Source: CAWBKV01 sp041946675 (GTDB lineage Archaea; Halobacteriota; Methanosarcinia; Methanotrichales; Methanotrichaceae). Taken from it: 48,846 bases of DNA. Of this stretch, positions 1 through 8,916 are shown in pieces. The position numbers and the translations under genes were made by a program. A model generated the notes under the pieces. It did not search any database. It was given only the letters and a program-made list of their open reading frames with translations, and had not been told where the DNA came from. Location: NCBI GenBank assembly GCA_041946675.1, contig JBHGAU010000014.1, positions 1 through 48,846 of the forward strand. The letters are read 5' to 3'. Numbering within the stretch: the first letter of the stretch is position 1; every line of letters begins with the position of its first letter.

Positions 1-1490
1 GTAGATGCAGTATTGCCTGTAGATTCACCACAAACTGCACTAGGAGCAGTTATGGTACAGTCAGGCTTAGCTGTAATGGGTATATCTTTAGTGCATGTTT
101 TTGAGCAGCTCGATTTTGTTACAGTTACGCTTAGGGTAGTTGTACCGGATGAGCCTGCTGTGAATGTAACGGTTTGAGCATTAGCACCTGCAGTTATCAC
201 TCCGTTTGTTATAGACCATGAATAAGTATCGGCCCCTGTAGCAGCAGTCGAGGCTGTATTACCTGTAGAGCCACTACACAGTGAGCTTGGTGCAGTTATG
301 GTGCAGTCTAAGCATGTACATGTGGCAGTTAGACCTGGAAACGTCTGATCGTTATAAGTGCAATCATTTGATTTTTGGTAATGAATATTGGCCACGCTAT
401 TTACAGGAAGCGAACCGCATTGTCCGCTCTTGCATGAAATGTCAAATCCCAGAGTGAAAATCTGGTTGGAGATCTGGCCAATACTCCATGTTATGTCTTG
501 TCCACTGGTGGTGAGCGTACCAACATTGGAAGGACTAGTTACTACGCTACCAGAGACGATATTAAATGAGCTTGATACGCTATCTGTAATTGTTATGTCT
601 TTAGCTGCAACATTTAATTTAGGTATGATGGTGTTGAAGATGTCCGGAAGATCGGATGAGCTATAAGTTATAGTATATCCTGCGTTCTGGGATCTTGACA
701 AAGTGCTAGTTGCCAAAGTCAAACATTCTGGGTGCTCATCTCTAAGATCGCCGAATATGCCTACGCAAAAGATATTGGCATTTGGCCAGGCCGCTTGTGC
801 CGTAGATACTGCTGCAAGAGTACAAGCAGTATCGGTTGTAGGCCATTGGGTACATTGGGTAGTTGAGGTATGTCCATAGTAATTAGCGATGCCATCGGTC
901 AAAAGTATGATTGCCTGGTTTCTTGTGCAGCTGGGTGTAGAAAATCGACTAGATGCTGTATAGATTCCAGCATCGATATTGGTATAGCCGTTGGCGGTCA
1001 ACGCATTTATCGCAGTATGTAAGGCAGCTTTATCGTTGGTCAGTGCCCTAACATGGGTCGCAGTAGTGCCGAAATTAACCAAACCCACACGATTTGACGA
1101 ATCTGCGAGGACCGCATCAACGAATTGGTTTGCCGCTTGCTTTGCATAATAAAGCGAGTTAGGATTGCCCGTACCCATGCTGCCGGACGTATCTATGACT
1201 AAGTAAGCATCAATTGGCTTTTGCACCGCAATTCCTTGTACACTGAGCAGCACATGAGAGCTATTGCACACTCCCGAGATAGGGGTGCATTGCGCACTTA
1301 TTACCATATTCGGATCTGTGCCGCCAGATGCGATCGGTACGATAATGGATGCGATCAACCCTAGTGACAGGGATAAAATACAAGCCAAGGTTATTATCCA
1401 AGAAAAGTTTATCTTTATTCCTCCTACGGGCGAGAAAACAGCTGTAAATCCTCGCGAGATCATAGTCCCTAAATAATCGACACAGTTCAT
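1..1490 (-). CDS. Secreted/membrane vWA-domain protein with Ig-like repeats (partial, runs off the left edge)
   Basis: This reading frame is open from an ATG at 1490 to the left edge, giving 496 residues with no stop seen, so the C-terminus is missing. Residues 31-52 form one hydrophobic segment (signal anchor). A von Willebrand A domain follows, with the metal-binding MIDAS signature DTSGS at residues 100-104 and a later LLTDG strand. Next comes a DUF11-like beta domain and then Cys-rich Ig/PKD-like modules of about 80 residues, each opening with C-T-I-T-A-P and containing S-T-G-N-T-A-S. The second copy is cut by the edge. A weak ribosome binding site, GGAAGG, precedes the ATG. The architecture suggests a cell-surface adhesion or matrix protein; no ligand can be named. 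An alternative start is the ATG at 1463. Confidence 0.85.
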   Translation of the reverse strand, partial: MNCVDYLGTMISRGFTAVFSPVGGIKINFSWIITLACILSLSLGLIASIIVPIASGGTDPNMVISAQCTPISGVCNSSHVLLSVQGIAVQKPIDAYLVIDTSGSMGTGNPNSLYYAKQAANQFVDAVLADSSNRVGLVNFGTTATHVRALTNDKAALHTAINALTANGYTNIDAGIYTASSRFSTPSCTRNQAIILLTDGIANYYGHTSTTQCTQWPTTDTACTLAAVSTAQAAWPNANIFCVGIFGDLRDEHPECLTLATSTLSRSQNAGYTITYSSSDLPDIFNTIIPKLNVAAKDITITDSVSSSFNIVSGSVVTSPSNVGTLTTSGQDITWSIGQISNQIFTLGFDISCKSGQCGSLPVNSVANIHYQKSNDCTYNDQTFPGLTATCTCLDCTITAPSSLCSGSTGNTASTAATGADTYSWSITNGVITAGANAQTVTFTAGSSGTTTLSVTVTKSSCSKTCTKDIPITAKPDCTITAPSAVCGESTGNTAS

Positions 1491-1707
1491 TGTTACCTTC
1501 CAGGGTCCGGGCCCCAAGAAATTTAGTATAGCTTTAACTTATTAAACTTTTCTACTAAGACATATAATTGTTCCATTTATTATTAGATCGCATGAATTAG
1601 GAACCAAAATAATTATTGTAGCAAATCGTTTATCAAACTAATTAATATAAATATTATGTGTATATTTGAAGGCATTGATTATTGAGCGAGGATAAATAAA
1701 TTAAGAA

Positions 1708-1728
1708 GCATGGATAAATGACCCATGC
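1708..1728 (-). terminator. Stem-loop terminator after the first EDLLRRQ-repeat gene
   Basis: GCATGG (1708-1713) pairs with CCATGC (1723-1728) around a 9-base loop. Read on the minus strand, it lies 15 bases after the stop of the gene ending at 1743 and is followed by a T-rich tract (TTCTTAATTTATTT). This fits an archaeal intrinsic-type terminator. The rest of 1491-1742 is AT-rich and should hold the promoter of the vWA gene; no gene is seen in it. Confidence 0.5.
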
Positions 1729-1742
1729 CTCTTTTATCGCAA

Positions 1743-3227
1743 TCAACAATCAATGCCGCTGCATGCCTGAGTAGATATATCCTTCCCGGGGTTCTCATGC
1801 ATCTTGATCAATTTCTGGGCTTCGAAGACTCCTGTAAACTGCTGATGGGCAACAATGTTTTTCTTCAGGATATCATGCCAGCGGGAATCTGTTCCCCAAG
1901 TTCCATTAAATGAATTCTTGATATCAGTTCCCACTAACTGCGCAGGAGATATTGATTTGAGCTCCTTCGCCTTTGTACCATTACGCTCATTAGATGCCAC
2001 ATCAGTAGAGGCAAAGAAGGTTGTTGCTTCCCGTTCCATGCTGGTCACAGCGAAGTAATCGTTTACATTGGCACCAATTCCTCCATAAAATTCCCGGGAA
2101 TTAAGTTGCTTCTCGCCCACCAGGGGCGTGGCGCCATCATAAACCACATTAGTCTTCTCATAGAAATTCAGGGGCACCTCCTTGTCGCCAACCGTCCTGT
2201 TCAGCTTGCTCGCTTTCTCAGAGAGCGTATGCTCAGAGTTCAATTCGATATCGCCGTTCCCTGCCATAGCGTTATTGTACTGCAGAGCTATTCTCTTATC
2301 GACCATGGATGTGCTGACGTCTACAATGCCTTTGCCTGCTATGTTCTGAGAGTCACAGTACTGGCTGTATTGGATGGGTTCGGGAATGGCATTAGTCCTT
2401 ACTACCACGCAAACCAGATTGCTCTCATCGGAAATAATTTCACCTTTTTGGTTTTTGCCTATTGCTTTGGCAGTATTGCAAGTATCCTCTGTGATGGATA
2501 CCGTCTTTTTAAAGCTCCTAATTTCCATTGGTTTAAGGGTTATATTCGTTGCAATAACACCCAATTTGTCATCCGTGATGATGATATCATGAAGCGGCCT
2601 ATTATAATTCTTGACGACATACGTGTAAGTTACTTTCTCACCTGAAAGGATCACTGCTCTGTCGGCCGATTTTTCAATTGTCAGACCGCCGCATTTCATC
2701 TTATATAAATCTTCGTAACCTTTGAAGAGATTAGACTGCCTTCTCAATAAATCTTCATAGCTTTTTAAGAACTTCGTTCTATTTTCTGGAGGAAAATCTT
2801 TCCAGCTGCTATTAAGATTTTTCTGGAAGTTGTAAAGCAAGAGCGTTTCTCTTTGAAGAAGATCAGCAAAGCTATTCAAAAAGCTTTCTTGCTCATCTAG
2901 ACCAAATGTACACCATTTATCCTTGAGCAGATATTGGAATCCATCAAAGAGCACTGCTTGTCTTCTTAAGAGATCCTCTAAACTATCCAAGAAGCTAATC
3001 TTTTCTTCCACTGTTCGAGGGGTTTCATGAAGCATATATTCGAAACTGCTCAGAAGTTTGGACTCTGTTCTCAGCAAATCTTCCAAGCTTCCCAATAATG
3101 CCGTGTTATTTCTTTCTATTATATCGTTCGAGTAGCTTGTCGCCGCTATGCTCAATCCGCATGAGATTGAAGCCAGCAGCATCGATATTATTATTGCACC
3201 CGCGATAACAAAGCACTTCCTATCCAT
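1743..3227 (-). CDS. Secreted protein with four EDLLRRQ helical repeats and a DUF11-like domain
   Basis: This is a 494-residue protein of unknown function. The ATG start has a GGGGGAG ribosome binding site 8 bases upstream. Residues 1-30 are a signal peptide or anchor. Residues about 45-200 hold four copies of an amphipathic helix with the pattern L-x-S-[FLY]-E-D-L-L-R-R-[QE]-x2-L-[FL]-x2-F, spaced about 40 residues apart by linkers. Residues about 205-300 resemble a DUF11/CARDB-like beta domain (a T-Y-T-Y-V-V-K-N strand, then I-I-I-T-D-D). The C-terminal 190 residues are polar and unrecognised, ending in C-S-G-I-D-C. The downstream gene on the same strand has the same repeat, so the two are probably paralogues. 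A surface structural role is inferred. Confidence 0.85.
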   Translation of the reverse strand: MDRKCFVIAGAIIISMLLASISCGLSIAATSYSNDIIERNNTALLGSLEDLLRTESKLLSSFEYMLHETPRTVEEKISFLDSLEDLLRRQAVLFDGFQYLLKDKWCTFGLDEQESFLNSFADLLQRETLLLYNFQKNLNSSWKDFPPENRTKFLKSYEDLLRRQSNLFKGYEDLYKMKCGGLTIEKSADRAVILSGEKVTYTYVVKNYNRPLHDIIITDDKLGVIATNITLKPMEIRSFKKTVSITEDTCNTAKAIGKNQKGEIISDESNLVCVVVRTNAIPEPIQYSQYCDSQNIAGKGIVDVSTSMVDKRIALQYNNAMAGNGDIELNSEHTLSEKASKLNRTVGDKEVPLNFYEKTNVVYDGATPLVGEKQLNSREFYGGIGANVNDYFAVTSMEREATTFFASTDVASNERNGTKAKELKSISPAQLVGTDIKNSFNGTWGTDSRWHDILKKNIVAHQQFTGVFEAQKLIKMHENPGKDISTQACSGIDC

Positions 3228-3287
3228 TAATTTCGCTCCCCCTTCATTTTCATCTCCAATGCTCTCCCTTAAGACCTATTTTCATGC

Positions 3288-4478
3288 CTAACCTGAACAC
3301 CACTGACATGGTGGAATTGAATCTGATTCTGTTGCAACATAATCCAGTGAATCAGTTTCAGTCGACTTAAAGTTCATTTTTATCAGATACTCAAAGTCCA
3401 ACAGAAGTTGAGATTCCCTTCTAAGCAGATCTTCAAAACTTGACAAGAACTTTACACGATCCTCATGGCTCACTCTTATATCCAGACTAGCCTCCAGTTT
3501 CTGGAAACCGCCATAGAGCTGTTCTTGTCTTCTGAGCAGATCCTCTAAACTTGCCAATAACTCCCGCTGGGCGGTTTCAGTATGTTGAGGAACAGCTCCT
3601 GGCCCATCGGGATCATAGCAATAATCGCCTCCGAAAGCTTGCCAGGAGCCTTTGAGTTTTTGTTCGAAGCTAGCGAATAGATTTGCTTCTCTTCTCAAGA
3701 GATCTTCATAGCTATTCAAGAAGTTTACTTGATCCTCTGGTGTCATTTCCTTCGACCAGTTACATGTAGTACTGTCGCTTAGCAAATCATTGAAATTTGA
3801 AAAGAGGTCAGACTGTGTCCTTAGAAGCTGTTCAAAGCTCACTATAAACGTATAGTTCTCTTCTCGTCCTTTGGGTATTTTGTTCAGCAGCTCTGCGAAT
3901 GACATGTAGAGGTGGGATTGTCTTCTCAGGAGATCCTCGTAACTGGATACAGCATCCCTTTTTACATAAGAGTAAGGGAGGACGTATGTGGCGATTTTTT
4001 CCACATTATCTGAACTATTCAAATCGTTGTCGCATAATAAGATGACATAATTATAAAGAGTAGTAGGAGCAATATGCGGTGAATCCACTTGGATTACGAT
4101 ATATTTAGTACTTAGTGGTCCAATATATGGAAAAGTGACCCTTGCCAGGCTACCGCTTGCAAGAACATCCTCATAAGGCTCGATGATAGTAGCGTTTGTA
4201 ACTTCTCCTGGAAGCCAATCCTCTACTATAATATTCTCTGCAGAGGAGGGCAGTAAATTAGTCACCTTTATTATATAATAAAATTTTTGAGAAGGTTTTA
4301 CCTCGGCGATCTGCAAGGCTGAATTCCAAAAGCTGTCTGTCATAGGTAAGACATAAGCGTCAGAGGCTATCTTCTCAATCTTTAAATCGGACTGTGCACT
4401 CTTTCCAAGGGCTAAATCCGGCAAAATTGCCAGTAGGCTTAATGCTAATATCAAACCGGCTATCTGAAGGCTTTTCAT
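3288..4478 (-). CDS. Secreted protein with a DUF11-like domain and five EDLLRRQ helical repeats
   Basis: This is a 396-residue secreted protein of unknown function, paralogous to the next gene downstream on the minus strand but with the domains in reverse order. The chosen ATG (4478) has GGGAG 9 bases upstream and opens a clean signal peptide (M-K-S-L-Q-I-A-G, a hydrophobic core, then A-L-G). An in-frame ATG at 4499 and TTG at 4529 are alternatives. A DUF11-like beta domain comes first, followed by five copies of the S-[YFL]-E-D-L-L-R-R-Q/E helix, the last near the C-terminus. The tail ends C-Q-W-C-S-G. AT-rich sequence with a TATA-like TTTATATTTATACC lies upstream at about 4550. Inference: an extracellular fibrous or oligomerising protein. 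Confidence 0.82.
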   Translation of the reverse strand: MKSLQIAGLILALSLLAILPDLALGKSAQSDLKIEKIASDAYVLPMTDSFWNSALQIAEVKPSQKFYYIIKVTNLLPSSAENIIVEDWLPGEVTNATIIEPYEDVLASGSLARVTFPYIGPLSTKYIVIQVDSPHIAPTTLYNYVILLCDNDLNSSDNVEKIATYVLPYSYVKRDAVSSYEDLLRRQSHLYMSFAELLNKIPKGREENYTFIVSFEQLLRTQSDLFSNFNDLLSDSTTCNWSKEMTPEDQVNFLNSYEDLLRREANLFASFEQKLKGSWQAFGGDYCYDPDGPGAVPQHTETAQRELLASLEDLLRRQEQLYGGFQKLEASLDIRVSHEDRVKFLSSFEDLLRRESQLLLDFEYLIKMNFKSTETDSLDYVATESDSIPPCQWCSG

Positions 4479-4665
4479 TGATAATTGCTCCCAGGTCATT
4501 CTATCATTATCTCGATTATTATTTATCAAGAGTATTTAAGATTATCGGTATAAATATAAATTATTTAATTAATATTGCCGAATGAGTATTTCAGCAGTCC
4601 AATTTGTGGTCAATAATCCTTGAGTAAATTTATCAAGTATGATATTATAGTACGGTCTACATCTG

Positions 4666-4679
4666 GCCGATAAATCGGC
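4666..4679. promoter_or_regulatory. Perfect dyad upstream of the C39-like gene
   Basis: GCCGAT and ATCGGC form a perfect inverted repeat separated by AA, about 45 bases upstream of the likely start of the C39-like gene, in the divergent spacer shared with the EDLLRRQ gene. No T-tract follows, so it looks more like an operator than a terminator. The binding protein is unknown. Confidence 0.3.
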
Positions 4680-4724
4680 AGAAATTTGCCTGCTCTCGTC
4701 CTGTACCTGAAATCATTACTAACC

Positions 4725-5960
4725 ATGACAATGTATAAATATAACAACACTTATAGCCATTCCGCTATGAAGGCTATCTCTTGGATGAATATTCGTGGAA
4801 GCCTAAGTAGGGTTTTGCTTATAATAATTATCATTCAGATATTTAGTATATGTATGGCTCTCAGCGATTGTCCGTGTCACGCTGGTAATCTTGAGGTACC
4901 AAATGCTAACTCATCTACAGGCAATCCAGACATCAGCGATCAGAATATTTTGAGCGCAACAAAATTGATAAACGAGAGCAGCCATGGACTGCCCACAGCC
5001 CGCATGATAGCCAATGTTCCATGGCACCAGCAGCTGAACGCATTGGAATGCGGTGATGGTGCCATGGAAATTGTATATGATTACTGGGACCATGATATAT
5101 ACCAGAAACAAATCGCCGATGTTGCCAGGACTTCTTCAGCCGGAACCTGGACATACGATATGGTCAGAGCGGGCCAGTTTAGCTATATGAGCTCAGCTCA
5201 AGGGCGTTTCTACCCAAGTGATGTACTGACAGCCGGCTATCCTGATCGGCCTCTGGGATATGCTGCGTTCTCACATTCTGGAAATAATTTCTGGCTGGAT
5301 GACCTTAAAGCGCTCATAGCTATGGATATACCTGTTATAGTTCTGACAACATACAACTCTGACGGCACGGGCGGGGGCCACTATAAGACGGTCATAGGTT
5401 ACAACGATACTGAGAAGGCCATATACTTCAGCGATCCCTGGGGGCGAGATCTGTCGCATCAAACGAATTTTACAGGCGTTACACGGTGGACCTATGATGA
5501 GTTTCAGAGCGGCTGGAATTACTCTGCTGCAGGGGAGGGCCATCCATACTTCGGCATGATAACTCTCCCGTGGAGCGTTGATATAGGGGTCAATGGCAGC
5601 CTCAATAAAGGCAGCAAAATAATAATCACTGCATACATAACCTACCCATGTCCGCATCCCTTCAACCAATCCCAATTCCAGGCCAAAGACTGCATCGCCA
5701 GTATAACTTTGCCTGATGGAATGAGCCTGCTATCCGGTTCTGCAGCTGTCTCTCTGGGAGATATGAAAGCAGGATCAACTACCAAAGCTAGCTGGAAGGT
5801 GCATATCGATAAGCCTGTGACTGGAAAACAGGTTGTAGTTAAAGCTCAAGGCATGGTATCCGGATACATGCCCGAAGCACATTGGGCCGGAGTCAGTGTA
5901 ACTTATCCGCCGTACAATTATACAGATGACATTGGAGGATATGGGTCTATGATGCTTTGA
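4725..5960 (+). CDS. Secreted C39-like (papain-fold) peptidase-family protein
   Basis: The protein has about 411 residues from the ATG at 4725. A TTG at 4686 and an ATG at 4767 are also in frame, and none has a convincing ribosome binding site. A hydrophobic segment (residues about 29-45) is followed by C-P-C, so it is secreted or anchored. The core matches the Peptidase_C39_2 fold: an N-terminal V-P-W-H-Q-Q segment supplies the oxyanion Gln, L-E-C-G-D-G-A holds the nucleophile Cys (about 109), G-G-G-H-Y-K-T holds His (about 219), and F-S-D-P-W-G holds Asp (about 237). A beta-sandwich tail follows. All catalytic positions are present, so activity is plausible. Bacteriocin-leader C39 enzymes belong to ABC transporters, and no transporter is present here, so processing or crosslinking of surface proteins is an inference. 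The stop is followed by an 8-T tract at about 5961. Confidence 0.8.
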   Translation: MTMYKYNNTYSHSAMKAISWMNIRGSLSRVLLIIIIIQIFSICMALSDCPCHAGNLEVPNANSSTGNPDISDQNILSATKLINESSHGLPTARMIANVPWHQQLNALECGDGAMEIVYDYWDHDIYQKQIADVARTSSAGTWTYDMVRAGQFSYMSSAQGRFYPSDVLTAGYPDRPLGYAAFSHSGNNFWLDDLKALIAMDIPVIVLTTYNSDGTGGGHYKTVIGYNDTEKAIYFSDPWGRDLSHQTNFTGVTRWTYDEFQSGWNYSAAGEGHPYFGMITLPWSVDIGVNGSLNKGSKIIITAYITYPCPHPFNQSQFQAKDCIASITLPDGMSLLSGSAAVSLGDMKAGSTTKASWKVHIDKPVTGKQVVVKAQGMVSGYMPEAHWAGVSVTYPPYNYTDDIGGYGSMML

Positions 5961-6014
5961 TTTTTTTTATAAACATGAAAAGATTGTTATACACATTTTA
6001 GATAATTAGAAAGA

Positions 6015-6022
6015 TTTATATG
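6015..6022 (+). promoter_or_regulatory. TATA box for the gene at 6063
   Basis: TTTATATG lies in an AT-rich stretch about 40 bases upstream of the ATG at 6063. This gives an expected transcript start near 6045 and a short leader carrying AAGGGTGA. Confidence 0.4.
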
Positions 6023-6062
6023 TATTAAAAACACCCTACTTTTTGGAAGGGTGAACCAATAT

Positions 6063-7001
6063 ATGGGAGACAAAGGGAGAACGATGAGGATAGCGTCAGT
6101 TTGTAGCTTCTTAGTATTAATTCTAATATCGCAATCGCTAGCTGAAGATTGCAAAGACTGTGAATTGAAAAATACCTCACTGATCAATGTGGCATTTAGC
6201 AATGCTACAGACTCATCTGGAACAAATGTTCTCTCCCATATTGCCCTCCTTCCAATAAATGCTTCATACTGTGGCTGTCCTGCCATAGTAAATTTAGCTA
6301 TCCTAAATGCGACCGATATAAAAGGCCGGCAATTAGGCCCTGAGATAGTTTATGAGCAAATCAATTTTACGTATTATGCAGCATTGGATATTATAAAAAT
6401 TCCTCATCTTATAACGAATATGAGCGAGGTTGGGCCCGATCTGCTGCTAGTCGGCTATAATATCACAGTGATAAACATAGGGCAAGTTAATATTACAGGC
6501 ATTGAAATATTTGATCCAAGGTTAGGAAATTTCACAATCGGCAAGCTAAGGCCCGGTCAGAATATAACCATATCTCCAAATCCGATCTACATCGTAACCC
6601 CTGATGATGTTAAATATTGCTATATCAATAATACTGCGTATGCAATAGGAAAGGATAGATGCTGCAAATCTGTAGGCTCATTCTTCGCTTATTCCAGTTT
6701 CCCGCTAGGCACAAAAAATTTTGAGAAGTATCTAAAAGAATACAGCTATCAACTCCTGCAATATAGCGAAGATTTAAAGAGAAATGAGAATGCTTCAAAA
6801 CTGGAGGATTTAGAACAGAAAATTCGTATCCAGGCAAATAGGCTGATGATCTTTGGTAAAGTATTAGAGAAGGGCAACGTAAGCGAATGCGAGATGCCAT
6901 CCAATATTAACTTCGGCGAAATGCAAGCCTCTCCGGATTGCGCTTCCTCAAAATCCTCCACCATATACTTTACAGGCTGCAGATCGTGCAAAGCTAATTG
7001 A
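6063..7001 (+). CDS. Secreted Cys-rich protein with DUF11-like domain and C-terminal coiled coil
   Basis: The protein has 312 residues from the ATG at 6063 (AAGGGTGA 8 bases upstream). A GTG at 6051 and an ATG at 6084, the latter with GGGAG, are alternatives. A signal peptide ends near S-L-A-E, and the mature protein opens with the cysteines of C-K-D-C. The middle has a DUF11-like beta domain (L-V-G-Y-N-I-T-V-I-N-I-G). Residues about 215-275 are a charged coiled coil (Y-L-K-E-Y-S-Y-Q-L-L, then L-E-D-L-E-Q-K-I-R-I-Q), faintly like the EDLLRRQ helices of the neighbouring genes. It ends in a short Cys-rich tail (C-R-S-C-K). Function is unknown. The architecture ties it to the surface-protein island. 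Confidence 0.78.
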   Translation: MGDKGRTMRIASVCSFLVLILISQSLAEDCKDCELKNTSLINVAFSNATDSSGTNVLSHIALLPINASYCGCPAIVNLAILNATDIKGRQLGPEIVYEQINFTYYAALDIIKIPHLITNMSEVGPDLLLVGYNITVINIGQVNITGIEIFDPRLGNFTIGKLRPGQNITISPNPIYIVTPDDVKYCYINNTAYAIGKDRCCKSVGSFFAYSSFPLGTKNFEKYLKEYSYQLLQYSEDLKRNENASKLEDLEQKIRIQANRLMIFGKVLEKGNVSECEMPSNINFGEMQASPDCASSKSSTIYFTGCRSCKAN

Positions 7002-7047
7002 GATGCCCGGGTATCAATTCCATTTTGCCGACGGAAAAACAAAAGGG

Positions 7048-7103
7048 CGGAAAGAGGAGCGCAATTGCTGGTGAGGACTGGTATGCTCCTCTTTTCCGTT
7101 TTT
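7048..7103 (+). terminator. Long stem-loop terminator between convergent genes
   Basis: CGGAAAGAGGAGC (7048-7060) pairs with GCTCCTCTTTTCCG (7085-7098), with one bulged base and a loop of about 24 bases. Five T follow immediately. It sits 46 bases after the plus-strand gene and 16 bases before the end of the opposing gene. An RNA with another role is possible but unsupported. Confidence 0.7.
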
Positions 7104-7119
7104 AAGGGATTAAACCTGA

Positions 7120-8682
7120 TTACAACATGAAGCCGGTGTTACCATATGTATTAAGCCTTACTATATATGGATCGTTAGATGAGTATCGATGGGATTTGCA
7201 CCAGGTAAGACGATAGCTGTTCCATGCTTCATTCTCGGCAGCTGAGAATGTCATTTTTGATCCGCCTGGCCCACCTGATGCCATATTCTGGAAGATCCTT
7301 CCTATATAATCCTGATCCCATGCAGTATCTACATCAGCTTTGAAACCTCCATCGAGGTTAGCCTTTGCTACTGCGCTCGCCAATTTCGAAGGGTTGCCTG
7401 AGGAATCTGGCTTGAAGCTCGAGCATCCGGCAAGTAGCATGAGTGAATGCGATGGTGGATTCTTGTAATTCAGCTCGCTGTAAGATACCTGGCTTGATGA
7501 TCCTGTTCCAGTACTCAAACCGATCGCATTCGAATTCATATGGCTTTTTATCAGGACTACATTGTATTTATCCAGTCCTGTGAACTTGTCTTTGGAAGCA
7601 GCTGAATCCGTGTAGCGGACTGTTGCATAGCCGGTGTTGAGCAATGCCTGCCAAACTGTTTTCGACATATCAGTTCCGCCATAATATTTTGCGTATTCCG
7701 AATATGGCTCCAGGCTTATCGCAGTCTGGGTTCCTGCAGGCAGGCCTGATACGGTAATTAGTACGTTGTTCGTTCCGGCAGAGCTCGCAACATCAGCAGT
7801 CAAACTCGAACTTCTGATTATGCCGAAGTGGCCGTCACCGAAACTCACCGGTTTACTCAATCCCTCATTAGCTTGTTTTGTATTATGCACATCGGAATAG
7901 ACTGAAATTGAGCCGGAGGCAGATTTGGCATCAGTATGTGATTGAGCCGAGACAGATGTCTTCATTGCCCCTGAATTTCCATTGTAGCTATTGATAGTTC
8001 CAGCTGCATTAATGGTTGCTGTAACCGTGGTCTTTACGTTTGCCTGATCATTCTCTTTGTTATAAGAAGAATCAGTGACCGTAGTTGTACCGGTGCTTGA
8101 TGCTGAATTGAAACTTTGAGACGCGCTAACCTGAGTGGCACTAGCTTCGGCTTTTGTATTGTAGTTGGTAAGCTGTGAAGTAGCTTGGGAATTTGATACG
8201 CCGACATAGGTATCAACCTGGGCGTTATCACCTTCTTTATTTGATGATGATGATCCGCCATTTATGGAGTATGCATTGCTTGCAGTTAGCGATAACGATG
8301 CGCCTACACCCGAACTGGTCCTGTAGGTGCTCCAATCATAGCTCCATCGAGTAGTTACGGCTTTCCCGGAAACGCTCCTATAAACTTTGGCACTATTCCC
8401 TGAAGAGTCGCATATGGAGTTAGAGCTGGATGGTAGACTGCCAGAGCCTGAAAAAGCATTGGATAGTGTGCCATCACTGGGATTGAGTCCTATGTGCTCG
8501 TTCGCAAAATCCTCTACTGTGGACCCATAGGTGATAGTCGTTGAAGAGCTGCCAACATTTCCTCCTGTAGAGGCGGTAAGTTGCAGCCCGCAAGTCGTTG
8601 AAATAAAAATTGATAACAGGAGCGAGGATAAAGATAATATTCTCGCAATTTCTTTAGCCGGAATTATGAATGATTTGTACAT
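7120..8682 (-). CDS. Secreted Ser/Thr-rich protein with a C-terminal caspase/CHAT-like domain
   Basis: The protein has 520 residues from the ATG at 8682; a TTG at 8727 is in frame but would put 15 residues before the signal peptide. A signal sequence ends near T-T-C-G-L-Q. Residues about 35-290 are extremely rich in Ser, Thr, Ala, Asn and Gly, typical of a glycosylated stalk. Residues about 320-490 resemble a caspase-haemoglobinase fold: a strand V-V-L-I-K-S-H-M with His 381, a strand L-M-L-L-A-G-C-S-S with Cys 420, then a K-A-N-L-D-G-G segment, an aromatic D-T-A-W-D-Q-D, a helix, and M-T-F-S-A-A. This order matches the His-Cys dyad layout of CHAT, gingipain and caspase proteins. Assignment is by eye. 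If correct, this is an extracellular cysteine protease, or a dead relative. Confidence 0.75.
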   Translation of the reverse strand: MYKSFIIPAKEIARILSLSSLLLSIFISTTCGLQLTASTGGNVGSSSTTITYGSTVEDFANEHIGLNPSDGTLSNAFSGSGSLPSSSNSICDSSGNSAKVYRSVSGKAVTTRWSYDWSTYRTSSGVGASLSLTASNAYSINGGSSSSNKEGDNAQVDTYVGVSNSQATSQLTNYNTKAEASATQVSASQSFNSASSTGTTTVTDSSYNKENDQANVKTTVTATINAAGTINSYNGNSGAMKTSVSAQSHTDAKSASGSISVYSDVHNTKQANEGLSKPVSFGDGHFGIIRSSSLTADVASSAGTNNVLITVSGLPAGTQTAISLEPYSEYAKYYGGTDMSKTVWQALLNTGYATVRYTDSAASKDKFTGLDKYNVVLIKSHMNSNAIGLSTGTGSSSQVSYSELNYKNPPSHSLMLLAGCSSFKPDSSGNPSKLASAVAKANLDGGFKADVDTAWDQDYIGRIFQNMASGGPGGSKMTFSAAENEAWNSYRLTWCKSHRYSSNDPYIVRLNTYGNTGFML

Positions 8683-8916
8683 AGATTCTTCGATGTTCTG
8701 CCCTATTAATAAATCACGCAGCAACAAATATGCTAATTCGGGATTTGGAATTTTAATTTCTATCTTTAATTTGTATCTTCAATTTCTACTTTTGGTCAGG
8801 GAGATGTATTCTTATGTGATATCTGGAAAGTTTAATTCTTATTTCGAATAGCTTTGATATGGGGGGATCAATCTTAAATAGATCTAGATATCTTTCAGCG
8901 GATAAGGGATGACTAG

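Noticed and set aside
5271..5675. Minus-strand ORF opposite the C39-like gene
   Set aside because: Shadow of the plus-strand gene, which has a complete catalytic set.
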